Shown here: in pieces, positions 20,390-31,029 of the stretch | How the letters are laid out: every line of letters begins with the position of its first letter | Numbering within the stretch: the stretch's first letter is position 1 | Assembly: GCA_019915135.1 (NCBI GenBank) | Contig: JAHLMK010000007.1 | Location: 682,001 to 746,000, forward strand | Source: Strobilurus pachycystidiatus | Taxonomy: Eukaryota; Basidiomycota; Agaricomycetes; Agaricales; Physalacriaceae | Reading direction: 5' to 3' | Length of the DNA stretch: 64,000 nucleotides | Notes under the pieces: generated by a model | What the model was told of the DNA's origin: nothing | Databases searched by the model: none | What the model saw: the letters and a program-made list of their open reading frames with translations, nothing else | Translations under genes and position numbers: made by a program

Positions 20390-21748
20390 ATGTCGTCGCG
20401 TTCTCCACGCAACCGAGGACCAAAGCCGATCAACCTCCTGAAGTATCACAGACCAAAGGTCCATCTCACCAAACGGCGTGTCCCTGTTCTCAAAAAGGAT
20501 TCGCGCAAGTTCGTACAACATTTACCATTGTCATCCCAATAGCTCATTTGCACTAGATGTCTGCAAATTCTGTCTTCGTATCGATCCCCAAAACCGCGCC
20601 TAAAGTTTCCCCGGTCGCGGTGTGCAGCAGTCCTCGTCGCGCTCTTTGTCGGTCGCTCCGGCGACTTGTATGTTTTGCTTAGCCGGTGAGTATCAGGTGC
20701 GGTTCCAGTGTATTTTCGTGTAGCGGTGGAGACTGAGTCCTGTAAAGGCGCGCCGCGACGCTACGATCCTATGCGGGTGATACGTCTCTTCCCGGTGGTA
20801 AGGTGGATCCCGAAGACAAGACCTTTGAGGATACCGCTGTCAGTGCGTTCGCACCCGACGTACTTGATGTCATCTGACGAGACCACGTACAGAGACGAGA
20901 AGCTTTTGAAGAGGTTGGCGTTCATTGCAAAAACTCCCTGTGGCTGCCAACCATGACTAGATAGGTCTTCCTTTGGACAAGCGAAAGGCGCCCCTCCTCT
21001 GCGTGATGGAGCCTTTCCTCTCCTCGAACCGATTGATCGTAACACCGTGTGTCTGGTCTCATTTGTTATCGAGCTCCTCTTAGTCTCTATCCTAGTGTGG
21101 TCGTACTTATCGTCGACAATACCGTCCGTGTACGTCCCTATTTCAACTGCATTCCATATCGAGCCCAACCTCGTCCTCACACAGCCCATACTAAATTCGG
21201 CCGAAGTCGCCTCCATATTCTCGCACCCTCTCAAAGCTTTCCTTTCCTCCGAATCACCTTTCTCAGAGCCCGGTTCTCTCGAAGTCTCGTACCATTCTTA
21301 CAAGGACTTCACGCGTACCGGGCCAGCGGGTCCACGACCAGTCCGAATGCATTCGTTCCTAACAGGGCGTGAGGCTGGTGGAACCAAGCCCATCTTTGGA
21401 TTGACTGCGTAAGTAATCATCCTATGCCATACTCATCAACCTCTCATTCTCAAAAACGGGCGCAGTTCAATACTCATCGAGACTGCAGTCCTTGGGTACG
21501 GACGACAACCTGATTACGAGGTACAGCCGCCGGGGGCGCCTACGCAGGATCAACGGATCGCCACGGCACTGCTGGCAGATCACAAGGAGGCGTGTGAGGA
21601 GGAGGGTTTGAATGTTAACTGGGAAGAGGTGAAGAAGATAGCCCTCGAAGTCGAGAAACAAGGCCCTCCGACCGGAAGAAATGAGGAAGGCGGGGATAGT
21701 TTCCCCGCTATGCCGCCTGTCAGAAAGGTGATGAAGAGTAAGCTCTAA
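20390..21748 (+). CDS. Nudix hydrolase, CoA diphosphatase (PCD1/NUDT7-like)
   Basis: Eight exons (20390-20508, 20557-20685, 20748-20838, 20893-20913, 20961-21046, 21096-21123, 21185-21408, 21466-21748) join in phase to 326 residues. The fold starts with CAAVLVALFVGRSGDLYVLLSR. The Nudix box is assembled over three exons: GGKVDPEDKTFEDTA, then RREAFEE from a 21-nt microexon, then IG, matching G-x5-E-x7-REUXEEXGU. Preceding residues ATLRSYAGDTSLPGG fit the UPF0035/CoA signature of peroxisomal CoA pyrophosphatases. The C-terminal part has the fungal FLTGREAGGTKPIFGLT motif. Predicted activity is cleavage of CoA or acyl-CoA to phosphopantetheine and 3',5'-ADP. No peroxisomal SKL-type end is present (the protein ends KSKL, one residue order away from it). 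Confidence 0.88.
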
Positions 21749-21844
21749 AATAGGTGAGTTGGCCGTCTCTACCACCATGAAGACATTTACAAGGTGTTTT
21801 TTTAGATCAACTTCTACTCGGCCATGTTTAGTTGCAAGCTATTG

Positions 21845-22100
21845 AGGTAGCGGGACAAATATATGCTTTGATCTATGCTTTGAACTATGCTCTGCGCTCC
21901 CCAATCCCTGAACCCGTTGGACCAGCTACGCCCGCAGTCAACTCAGATATCTTTGACATCTCTTTACAGTCATGCCTTTCCTCCACGATTCTCGCTGTCC
22001 ACGCCGTCTTTACGTGACAAAAGGCTTACTCATGAAGCCTGCTCCGCGCCGGGTATGTACCCGTGGCCTTGTTCACCAACCATCTAATCTGTAGCTATCC
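21845..22100 (+). pseudogene. Degraded relic of the flavin monooxygenase gene
   Basis: 21849-22055 aligns discontinuously with the promoter region 17225-17435 (shared blocks such as cgttggaccagctac, cgcagtcaa, ggcttactcatga and gcctgctcc). It then jumps directly to gccgggtatgtacccgt...ccttgttcaccaaccatct, which matches the exon 10/intron 10 border at 19597-19640. The rest of the gene is missing. It is probably an old local duplication with a large deletion. Confidence 0.65.
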
Positions 22101-22283
22101 TTCTGGAGCTAGGAAGCAACTTTGCTCGCCCGATACGTATTACGAGACTGTTGGTCTACATGGCAATTTCCGTTCGGAGGGAACAACCACCGCAGGCTCC
22201 GGATCCCTACTAATTAAGTATCAGTACCGAAACCATGGTGCTTCCAGCAACAATATCAGCTAGTATGGATATACAATGTAGCT

Positions 22284-23912
22284 CTATCTCCAGGCAGGAA
22301 ACGCTGACGTCTCTGTATCGTGATACCAAGTGTCCTCCTGTAGATGAACGGAAATCGACACCGGGACACCATGTTTCAGATTCGGAAGCGGCTCGTCCTT
22401 CAGCAGCTTCACCTTGGTCTCCTTCCTACGCACGATAAATCCTATATCACATTTGCATACATTGATGTCGCGTCTTTGGAGGAGCTGCCGTATGAGCGTT
22501 ACCTGAGGGAATATGACTCCGTGTACCGATAGCTTGGCAAGGGCTGGACAGACAGTCATGTCAAAGACACCTTCCAGGACTTTTGAGGGCACGCATAGAA
22601 CCGCTTGCCCGGGACTGTCGGCTTTGGGTTCGTAGTGCAGGCGTAGTGTAAGCAGCAATGGCTGCGACCGTAATAGCCGTATCATGCCCGTGGACGCAAA
22701 TGGCGCGCCCATGAGACACAACTCGTTCAGCGTACAATGAGATCGAGTTAGGAAGTCCAAGAGGGTCTGTGTAGGCCAAACAAATCGATCCTCTCCATCA
22801 TCATGATCGTCACCTGCGGGAGGCTGGGCGAGATTGAGACTTGTGAGATTGGGAAGGGTCAGTGCACCTAACAACGCTAGCCCACGCCGCTTCCAGCCAA
22901 TTCGAAGGTCGGTCAGACCAGTGTGGCTCATAGGAACCTGGCAGGCGTCGGGAAAACCACTGTCGACCGCTGCTTCCAGATGGAACGATTGGAGGGATGG
23001 GTAGCCCTTCAAAACTGAGAGAAGGGAAGGAAGTGGAGGAGCAGTCTCAGTACTACTACTTGTCAAATGTCGAAGTGTTCGATGCATGTTATCAGAAGCT
23101 GTGAGTATAGCGCTGAACCAATAAGGTGCTGCTCTGTCGAACTCGAGAGAGTTCAACTTGGAGGTGCTACGCAGGATAATCGCAATGCCACGCAATGCCT
23201 CTGAGGAGACATAGGGAGACATGTGTCGGACTTCTAGACGTTGGAGGTGTGGCAAGCCAAACCCGAGTCCGTGCTCGACAATGCGAGCAAGGGCCGACAG
23301 GCGGGAACTGGAAAATGATAGTCGAGAGCATCGTGTAAAGAGAGGGATGAAATCCGACAAAGAATGCCAATGATTGAAATCGTGATCATGCTCCTTGATC
23401 AGAAGGGACACTGGCAGGGATTTCGAATGCTGTATACGAAGAGCGAGAGGATTCGTTCCAAAGGAATGAGGCTCGGAGTTCTCTCTGTGAAGCCTGACGG
23501 CAAAGAATGTCCAAAGCCGTGCTTCAGACGCGAATATAGCGTTCCAACGCTTGCAAACCCGGAGGAGCGTGAATTGCGCTTGATCTGCGAGGGTAAAGAC
23601 CGAGTCGCTACATCGCGACTTAGCGAGCATGAGGGCGTCATCGTGGCAGAGTTTAACGTATTTGAGAAAGATCTCGGCCAGGAGCTCATTGGGAAGCCGG
23701 CAAATAGGCGAGCAGGCGAGGAGGTTTCTGTGCGCTTGGATATCGGAGAGGAGAATAGACTCGGATGATTTGATTGGACGTTTTCGCTGCAGGGTGGATA
23801 GCTGACTTTTGAGGTCCTTCAGAGACGCAACCACAAGTGCGCGCTCTTCACGGTCCAAGACTGTATTGGCCTGAATCTTGTCGAGAAGTTCCATATACTG
23901 CGCGCGCGGCAT
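22284..23912 (-). CDS. F-box protein with leucine-rich-like repeats
   Basis: This single exon encodes 542 residues. A coiled-coil-like N-terminus (about 1-60, EERALVVASLKDLKSQLSTLQ) leads to the F-box at about 67-115 (SPICRLPNELLAEIFLKYV...LLRVCKRWNAIFASEARLW), followed by irregular leucine-rich segments (LQRLEVRHMSPYV, LTDLRIGWKRRGLALLGALTLPNLTSLNLAQ). Agaricomycete F-box proteins of this layout are substrate adaptors of SCF ubiquitin ligases, or of unknown use in large expanded families. The substrate is unknown. It lies tandem with, and on the same strand as, a second F-box gene at 24296-25805; the two differ enough to be old paralogues. Confidence 0.88.
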   Translation of the reverse strand: MPRAQYMELLDKIQANTVLDREERALVVASLKDLKSQLSTLQRKRPIKSSESILLSDIQAHRNLLACSPICRLPNELLAEIFLKYVKLCHDDALMLAKSRCSDSVFTLADQAQFTLLRVCKRWNAIFASEARLWTFFAVRLHRENSEPHSFGTNPLALRIQHSKSLPVSLLIKEHDHDFNHWHSLSDFIPLFTRCSRLSFSSSRLSALARIVEHGLGFGLPHLQRLEVRHMSPYVSSEALRGIAIILRSTSKLNSLEFDRAAPYWFSAILTASDNMHRTLRHLTSSSTETAPPLPSLLSVLKGYPSLQSFHLEAAVDSGFPDACQVPMSHTGLTDLRIGWKRRGLALLGALTLPNLTSLNLAQPPAGDDHDDGEDRFVWPTQTLLDFLTRSHCTLNELCLMGAPFASTGMIRLLRSQPLLLTLRLHYEPKADSPGQAVLCVPSKVLEGVFDMTVCPALAKLSVHGVIFPQVTLIRQLLQRRDINVCKCDIGFIVRRKETKVKLLKDEPLPNLKHGVPVSISVHLQEDTWYHDTETSAFPAWR

Positions 23913-24295
23913 TGCCTGAGAGGTCTCGCTGAAGCTTTACAGGTCTTTAAATACAACCAAAACTGGTCGTTTTCGTAGTGGGTTGTATCGACTGTTATCA
24001 CTGTCAAGGCAGCTCGAGGCCCACCAGCATTGACTTTGACAAGCGGCCATCAATGTATCACGGCGCTTGATTGTGCGGTATGTATTCACCTATATATTGT
24101 ATCACCAGTCCAACACAAGCAAGGCGACTTTGGAGATGCCACAGCAGACACGATGTTCGCCATTCAAAATGAATGAGGTAAATGGGTATCATGAATACAG
24201 TACAAGTGGGAGATATGTACTCTTAGCGCTTCCTTAATTGCCCGCAATCCAATGAGGCGTGCGTCCAGAGCTGGCTTGTACTTACAATGACATCC

Positions 24296-25805
24296 TTACC
24301 AGAACATGACCTTAACACCAGTCATTCTCAACGCCTTTGCCCGATCCTTTGTGTCCGCAGTCACCTCTCTTCCATTCCTACCGCCTAAAGTCACCTTCGT
24401 CAGCTTATCAGAGCGCGACTCTATCATATTCACAATCCCCCACTCATCGACACCCCATTCCGCTGACCAGACGAGCTCCAGCTCTTCCAGAGCTGGCAAC
24501 AGGGGTGTCCCATGGAGATCATTGACGAAGGACGTAGCGAATGTCGAATGCCACAGATAGATGTGCTTGGGCTCGATGATGTATAGAGAGACGAGACGAG
24601 GAACCTGATAAAGTATGTCGAGGATGTCAGAACCAAATATGCAGAGATCGCGAAGCTTGAGCTCCGTGAGGAAAGGACAGCTCTCGAGCCCGTCGCGGAT
24701 TGTGTTGACGAGGGTGATCATCTCGTCCATGTATTTGGCACCATCATCACTCAGGACGGGCCCGGTGAAAGAGAGCGATGTAAGATGCGGAAATGTATAT
24801 GCGGCGAAGACCACTTCTGGAACACGAGTGAAAGCCCACGAAGTGATATGAAGGGACCTGGCGTTGCAGACTGTCGGGGTATATGGAGTATCATGATGGG
24901 TGAATCGGCAATTGTCGAGTACGAGATCTACGCGCCAAGGGAAAGGCGACAATGGCTCTGGATACGTCGCCCAGACTAGAAAAGCCGTCAAGCCATAACG
25001 TCTGAAGGCGACGTGTGTTGATGACGACTTGTTCGGTGTTATATATGTGAGATAGATAGAGATGGCGGAGGTTGGGTACATCAAGAACGAGGCCGCGTCC
25101 AACAGTCATGGTCAGCGACAACGTTTTGACTGAAGTAAAGTTGGGGTAAGTGCTGAGGGCAGGTTCCAAGGTGTCGAGAGGGTAAGACAAGGCAAGTGTC
25201 TTCCGTACGCCAAATCCTCCTGGACGCATGACGGGGAGCTGCCGTCGGAGGACAGGCATCAAACCTGGGGCACTGCCTGACGATGACCAATGGACACCAT
25301 ACCATGGCATCGTGTCCGCCGAAAGGCATTGCCAAAGCTTAGGCGACGATTGACACAGTGTCCGCCAGAAGGAACAAACACCCGCCAGGATGGTGGGGCC
25401 CGCATAGAGCGCCACGCTGCTGTACCCCGTCAGGAACTGCGTCTCGCCTGGCACGCAGACTAGCTCGAATATCGCCAGCAGCATCTCGACGGGGAGGCGT
25501 CTGATGGGAGAAAAAACACTGTCATACGCCCGTATACAGTATTCCACGTCGTCCCGAGCCTGTAGGATTCTCTTCCATGGCTCGTCCTGCCGCCGGAGCT
25601 CTGCGTTGTATGCATCCAGCTGTCGCTTCATATCCTCAACCTTCTGCTCGACGGTGGCTCTGGGCGTCGAAAGTTGGTGTCCCGTGCGCAGGATGCATAG
25701 AATCGAGTCCTTGATGTCTGGGTTGGGGAGCGAGCAGGCATTGTCACAGGTACAGCATAATGAGATGGTCTCGAGTGTGGATTCCATACCGTGGTACCTG
25801 CACAA
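24296..25805 (-). CDS. F-box protein, apparently split by a one-base frameshift
   Basis: The upstream frame (25805 to about 24895) starts MCRYHGMESTLETISLC and contains a coiled coil (VEDMKRQLDAYNAELRRQ), the F-box RRLPVEMLLAIFELVC and leucine-rich segments. The downstream frame (about 25100-24296) continues the same kind of repeats (WRVDLVLDNCRF, FPHLTSLSFTGP, LTELKLRDLCIFGSDILDIL) to a stop after VKVMFW. The two frames overlap near 24931-24950 (AFPLARR versus PFPWRVD), where one extra base explains the switch. I found no plausible intron of normal size that joins them in phase. Either the gene is a recent pseudogene or the assembly has an indel. The start could also be the second Met at 25787. 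Confidence 0.78.
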
Positions 25806-26195
25806 AATGAAGATTGTTAGGCATGTTTATACTCTTAACCTTTGTGGAAGCTGTGTATGCACAGTGAAGCAGGCTTGCTTATTTTCAGGAGAGAAGATGA
25901 TCGTTTGGGTTCAAGCACGGTTCAGGGTCCTGGCGATCTATCACACGTTCGGGACCGAAACCTGTGGGCACTTGTAGGTGCAATGTTCGGCATCTGTTCC
26001 AACTGGATGGACAATGATTGTCGAGAAGGCTGCTGCACGGCGGGATAAGAAGCATCAATCTCACGCGATACCGTGGCACAGTTCGGTGTTGGAGGCTGAG
26101 GGCTCCTGTGTATACTCGCACTGTGGCAAACGACTAGATCTTTCGTACACGATATACTAGGATAGGAGCCAAGATAGATAACGAAAGGGCCAGAC
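25806..26195. other. Intergenic region, nothing recognised
   Basis: Only short ORFs without coding character lie between the F-box gene and the converging end of the oxidoreductase gene. Confidence 0.4.
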
Positions 26196-27428
26196 CTAAG
26201 TCGCAGACGGGTCCACCTTGATGACCACCTTTCCTCTAGCTCTAGAGGTCATGATTCTGTCATATGCAGCCAAGACATCGCTGAACTCATACACTGAATC
26301 AATAACCGGCTTCAGCTTTCCCTCCAAAATCAACTCATTCAGCTGCTTGAGATCCGCAGGGTTATGCTTGACTATGACCATACTGGTTGACAACGTTTGG
26401 TGAGATGCTGAGACGATAAGTATTCAATATACCTGATTCTGCGAGGAACACCGCCAAGGAAAGCAGGCCATGACCACGCGAAGAGTGTCTTCAGGCTCGG
26501 AAACTTTGGCGTGGCAACGAGAACAAACGTCCCGCCTGGAGAAAGATAGGCGGGGCTGTGTGTAAAGAGTGATGGATCAGCGAGGCCAACTGGAAATGAA
26601 GCATGAATACAGCTACGCCAATGGATGCAGAAAGACTGACCAGCGTCGAAGATAATATGATATTTTGTTGCCGGAGGATTCTTCGACAAGTATTCGTGCA
26701 ACGGCTGCTTGGTATAATCGATGACCTCGTCTGCGCCAAGTCCTCGTACAAAGTCCAGATTTTTGGTAGAACAAGTTGCGACGACGCGTCGGGCGCCCTT
26801 CGCCTTGGCGATCTGAATAGCGAACGCGCCGACAGAGCTGCTGCCTCCATTGATCAAGACGGTCTGATCAGGCTCAAGATGACCGTGATCAAAGAGGGCC
26901 TGCCATGCTGTCTCGCCAGCCAGAGTGAACCCAGAAGCCTGCGTGGCGGTGAGATTATTTGGACGAATTACAAGATTCGCGGCTGGCAAGCGTGCATATT
27001 GCTGGAGGGCTCCCTGTCTGGTGTATATCGATGTATCTACGAGGGAGATTCAGTTGAGTAAATGAATAACAACAATTTGGATGTACCGGTGGGAATCCAA
27101 CCGTAAACCCTGTCGTCTTTGCTGAAAGCTGAATCATTGGCGTCCTCGATGATGCCTGCAAGGTCATATTCGGCGGGGAGGGGCCGTCTGGAGAGAAAGT
27201 TGGGAATAAGACCCATTATTTTGTATCCTCTGTATGATATAATTTGCTCAGAACAACGTGAATCCCAAGCGAACCGAACACTTACGCCGGATTCAACGCT
27301 GCTGCTTCCACCTTGACCAGCACTTCGCCCTTTCCCAGCTTGGTCGGCACTGGCCAGTCCGTCCGGAGAGAAAGCGCGTCTTTCGGGAGTCCCTTGCGCT
27401 CAACGATCCATGCCTGTTGCTGTGCCAT
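26196..27428 (-). CDS. Medium-chain NAD(P)H quinone oxidoreductase-like protein (zinc-free MDR)
   Basis: Five exons or so run from ATG 27428 (MAQQQAWIVERKGLPKDALS) to a TAG at 26198-26196. The GroES-like half includes GEVLVKVEAAALNP and AEYDLAGIIEDA. The Rossmann half includes GETAWQALFDHGHLEPDQTVLINGGSSSVGAFAIQIAKAKGARRVVATCS and ADEVIDYT, which are hallmarks of quinone reductase/reticulon-4-interacting-type MDRs. The C-terminus has LILEGKLKPVIDSVYEFSD and a terminal KVVIKVD strand. The catalytic zinc ligands of alcohol dehydrogenases are not seen, so the likely role is NADPH-dependent reduction of quinones or enones. Intron positions near 26400-26440, 26590-26640, 27040-27090 and 27225-27290 are supported by GT-AG pairs. 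Confidence 0.88.
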
Positions 27429-27792
27429 TGTTGGTTGCTGAACTAGTCGCAGTCAAGTCGTCGCCCCAGGTATTGTATAGCACAGGCTGAACTTGAATGG
27501 TAACGTAGTAACATGGCGCCTGACTGGCGCCTTATGAGGTTCGCGACCATACTGGGAATCGGTCTGTGCGAGGCTGCGAGCGATTACAAAGTACTTTCGC
27601 ACGGCACTTTCCGGTCGCGTCAGCTGTATTATGTCGCCCACGGGTTGATGAGAAGTTGCCATCTCACTGCCATCTCGCTCTTGCTTACAACCGAATGGCC
27701 CACGGCTCACCCGTTTCTCTGGATATTATATACAGTAAACTTTGCCCCGGAACATGCAGATTTTGGACGGTGAAGTAATATTTCCTGCAACA
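27429..27792. other. Intergenic region between divergent gene and pseudogene
   Basis: No gene is recognised. A tattatatacag TATA-like element near 27724 precedes the aldo-keto reductase relic by about 65 nt and may be its old promoter. Confidence 0.4.
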
Positions 27793-28960
27793 ATGGCCCC
27801 CACCCGCAAGACTGGCGAATCTCCCATTCATCCCATAGGCTATGGCGCGATGGGATCGAGCATTTGTTTTTCGGAGAGCGTGACGGCAATTTTGAAGAGT
27901 TGATGGGCAAACGGTACGCGTCCACTGATCAGTACACGCGTCCCCTCAATCCATCCTCCCGATCCAGGTTCAAGAACACCGGTAAGATGGACGCAATCTT
28001 CCTGGCCAATAAGTTTGGCCTCGATATCACTGGCGCCCGCAGGGGAGACCCAGAACACGTGCGAGAGGCTCTTTCAATTTGGCAAGACTAGGCGTCGAGA
28101 GCATAGACCCATTCCTCCAATATTTCGTCCGTTCTCACTTCTTTGTCCATGTGTTCTTTGCTGCTGGCTCTGCGTCTTAGCGTTGACCCCAAGACGCTTA
28201 TCGAGATTACCATCGGCACGATGGCTGAGCTCGTCAAGCGAGTAATGACTGTTCCTTCCATTTTCAAAGTTGACGCGTTTTCTTTGCCTAGGGAGGGCAA
28301 AGTCGGATACCTGGGCGTATCGGGATGTACGGCCAAGGATCTCCGTCTTGCGCATTCCGTGCATCCCAGGTGGAGTTCTCCTCCTTCGAGGACCTCAAAG
28401 TCAACATCCTAAGGACTGTCCGTGAGTTCAGCATCACCATCGTCTGCGCCTCTCCTCTCGGCAAAGGCCTCATTGCGGACGCTTCCAAACCCCAGATGAC
28501 TTCTCAGCGAATGACATACGAAAGAAGGTCCTCAAGTTATCTTAGTCTGAGTCGGATGATATTGTCTTCCCGTCATTGAGCACTTACACAGATTTCCCGA
28601 GGCGAGCTTTCCCAAGATCATCAATCGCGGGGAACGCATCAAGGATCTCGCTGGATCCCACAATGTCGCTGGTCAGGCCTTCCTGGCGTGGTCTCCGGCT
28701 AAGGCGAGGATTTTGTTGTCTTACCTGGTACCAAGAAGGTCAAGGTTCGTAACATCGTCCTGCTGCCACCGAATTCTTCTTGATATCTGCGAAATTCCAG
28801 TACTTGGAGGCGAACATCGTCGCCGCCGCCGAGATTAACCTGACTTCGGAGAAAGGAAGTTGCCTCTATGCCTCTATTAGGACAATTGTCGTCGAGACTG
28901 ACGTTCCTGGCGGGCGCTATGTGGAAATCTATAGGCATGTAGCAGGGGTTGAACCCTGAA
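27793..28960 (+). pseudogene. Aldo-keto reductase pseudogene
   Basis: Pieces of one aldo-keto reductase appear in order but in different frames with stops: IGYGAMG, an equivalent of the Tyr-containing DxY region (FEELMGKRYAS), AIFLANKFGLDITGARRGDPEHVREAL, then IEITIGTMAELVK, EGKVGYLGVSGCTAKDLRLAHSVHP, QVEFSSFEDLKVN, ITIVCASPLGKGLIA, KIINRGERIKDLAGSHNVAGQAFLAW and EDFVVLPGTKKVK. The family uses NADPH to reduce aldehydes such as pyridoxal. The catalytic Asp-Tyr-Lys-His set cannot all be read in one frame, so the gene is broken. Several breaks are single-base or short deletions, and others may be unrecognised introns. Confidence 0.8.
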
Positions 28961-29257
28961 CTGCCTAAGTAGTCAATTGTGGGGCAAAATACTAACATCG
29001 TGTATCCTCTCGACGAGAATGGCACACTGTTTCTGACTCCTGTGGCGCCATATTAGCCTTACGCGTGAGCCGCATATACAACATTTGGGCTTTTCTGAAA
29101 GTAAGCTCTAAGGTGCTAGCTATGGCCCTTTCCCTTCGACTGACCAGCAGAAGAGCAATTCTATAATAGGGTAAATACGGTAGAGTGGTATACAAAAAAT
29201 CATACGAGATATGAAAAGACATCAGTAGGAAAATTAGACATAGGATAAGTACCGTCG

Positions 29258-29939
29258 CTACACGAAGAACCTAGAAACTATAGCCAGTAGTTGTTTATTT
29301 TTTTCCGAATCCTCGTCCTCCAAACGGTCAGTGTCACAGTGTTGCCTCACATACTCGTCGCAAAACTCCACGTCCTCCTCCTCGTACCATCCTCCTTCTT
29401 GGTCAGGGTAGATCCCCTCGTCAGCCAAGACCTTGTACCATGCCTGGCACGTCAAGAAGTGTCGTCCCACAGACACCTTATCCCTCAGGCCAATCCAGCA
29501 GTACGGACAATACGACTTGCCGACTGTGCGGTACAGTTTACGCATCCAGTCGTTCAGCTTGAGTTTCTGTGTCTTGCCATCTTCACGGGCCCAGCACATG
29601 CCTCTTATCCCGGGAATTCGGGGGTGCTCCCTGTGTTCCAAGATGGACTCCTGCGAGTCCAGGATCGGTGAATCGGGACAGAAAGGGCAAGCAAATTTTG
29701 CAAGTCGTTCAGTGATTGTAAAGAAAGACTCGGGGTCGATGCCTGCGAAGTGCTCGATGAGGAGCTCGAGGGTCTTGTTCAGAATAGGTTCGAGGCTGCG
29801 CATAGAATAAGTTGCAACTCCAGTCGGAAGTCAAGAAAACTCACTAGGATAGGTAAGCAGGTCTGTAAAAAATGTGAGTGGGAGGTCTGCCTGCAGATGA
29901 CACAACTCACGATCCAATGCTCAACTTCTCAAGCTCCAT
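29258..29939 (-). CDS. Small zinc-finger-like protein, function unknown
   Basis: Three exons (29939-29911, 29862-29845, 29795-29258) join in phase to 194 residues beginning MELEKLSIGSPAYLSYLEPI. Two Cys/His clusters are visible: FACPFCPDSPILDSQESILEHREH (about residues 50-73, C-x2-C...H-x3-H) and YCPYCWIGLRDKVSVGRHFLTCQAW (about 112-137, C-x2-C...H-x3-C). The spacing suggests two zinc fingers of C2H2/C2HC type. The C-terminus is acidic. It could bind nucleic acid or protein; I do not recognise a named family. Both upstream introns are short (48 and 49 nt) but have good GT-AG borders. Confidence 0.65.
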
Positions 29940-31029
29940 CACGACGGATTTGTCTCGACTCACTGCGTTTTCTACTTTCCATCAGACATCCTATTGGTGG
30001 GGTGTCAGTAACGTATAGCTAGCTAGCTCAAGTATATCTGGGTGTATACTTATAACTACCCCTGATGTGATAGACTTGGCGGTCTGTTTGATGCTGCTCA
30101 GGTCAGCATGTTCATGACACTTACACCTATCTAGTTGCAAACAATCTTTACCTGTCTAAAGTGTGATACCTCAGCTATAATCTTTGAGAGCTGGGATACG
30201 TCGACTAACACACTAAGGCTACTCAGACTATATTCCGTGCCTATCACTGTCCCTGAATGAGATTCAATATATAAGACATGCCAGGCGGCTTGTACCAATT
30301 GTGGTCGCAGGTCTGAGGCCCCAGCGTCAGTCCCACTTGCCAGTTGGTGAATGATACTCTTTGTGCGCATTATTTTTTATTATTCTATGTGCTCATTCAT
30401 TCCATGACTATTTATAAAGGGTATATGCGAATCAGACTCTGATATGTTAAGTGCTATCGTCAAACTTCCCAAATCTTTGAGCTCACTGCCATTTCCCCAT
30501 TAGGAAACCGTACGAGCCTCCGTACTAACGATGAGCAGAAACCCTAACCTTAGTCTCAATCTCAAGACTGCGACAAGCTCAAATCGTTTCTTTCATGTAC
30601 TTAAGTATCAAATGTGAAATGGAGAAACAGTGTATAATAAGGGAACAAATAGCTTGTAGAGAATAGAGAAGAGTACAGTAAATATTAGAGCGAATAAAAA
30701 TTTGTCTTCAACTGTTTCATATGTTTCAGGTTTCAACTAGAAGGGCAGCGCGGGGTGGCGTTGCCACAGTATAGCTTCGGGTGAACATATTTTAGGATCT
30801 ATAATGTCACGACAAGTGGACTATCATGGTCCTGTACAGCTCAGGTAACAAAGATTGATCATCATGACTATAAGGTACCAGTACTTTGGGTGTCAACAGT
30901 CTTTTACCCACAGTTATCATTTTCATGTAGTCTTACGCGTTATACGGTCCAATGCCGGATAGCTTGAGCTGTTTCACTGTCTAAGGACTCTGTCTGTTAC
31001 TAGTCTGTAGATCACCTATCCGACTTCTA
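29940..31029. other. AT-rich intergenic region with one possible short gene
   Basis: Apart from the candidate ORF at 30131-30370, no coding region, RNA or repeat is apparent here. AT-rich sequence dominates 30390-30720. Confidence 0.4.
30131..30370 (-). CDS. Possible short gene behind a TATA box, function unknown
   Basis: The ORF begins MRTKSIIHQLASGTDAGASD at 30370 and is 79 codons long unspliced. A TATAAATA on the same strand (30416-30409) lies 39 nt before the ATG. A donor-like site, CAG|GTAAAG, after HFRQ suggests the coding sequence continues in a downstream exon toward 30000, but the acceptor is ambiguous. No domain is recognised. The call rests on the TATA box, the start context and the donor. 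Confidence 0.35.
   Translation of the reverse strand: MRTKSIIHQLASGTDAGASDLRPQLVQAAWHVLYIESHSGTVIGTEYSLSSLSVLVDVSQLSKIIAEVSHFRQVKIVCN

Noticed and set aside
24895..25102. Intron to reconcile the two frames of the second F-box gene
   Set aside because: All GT-AG pairs in the overlap give introns under 40 nt or the wrong phase. A one-base indel is the simpler explanation.
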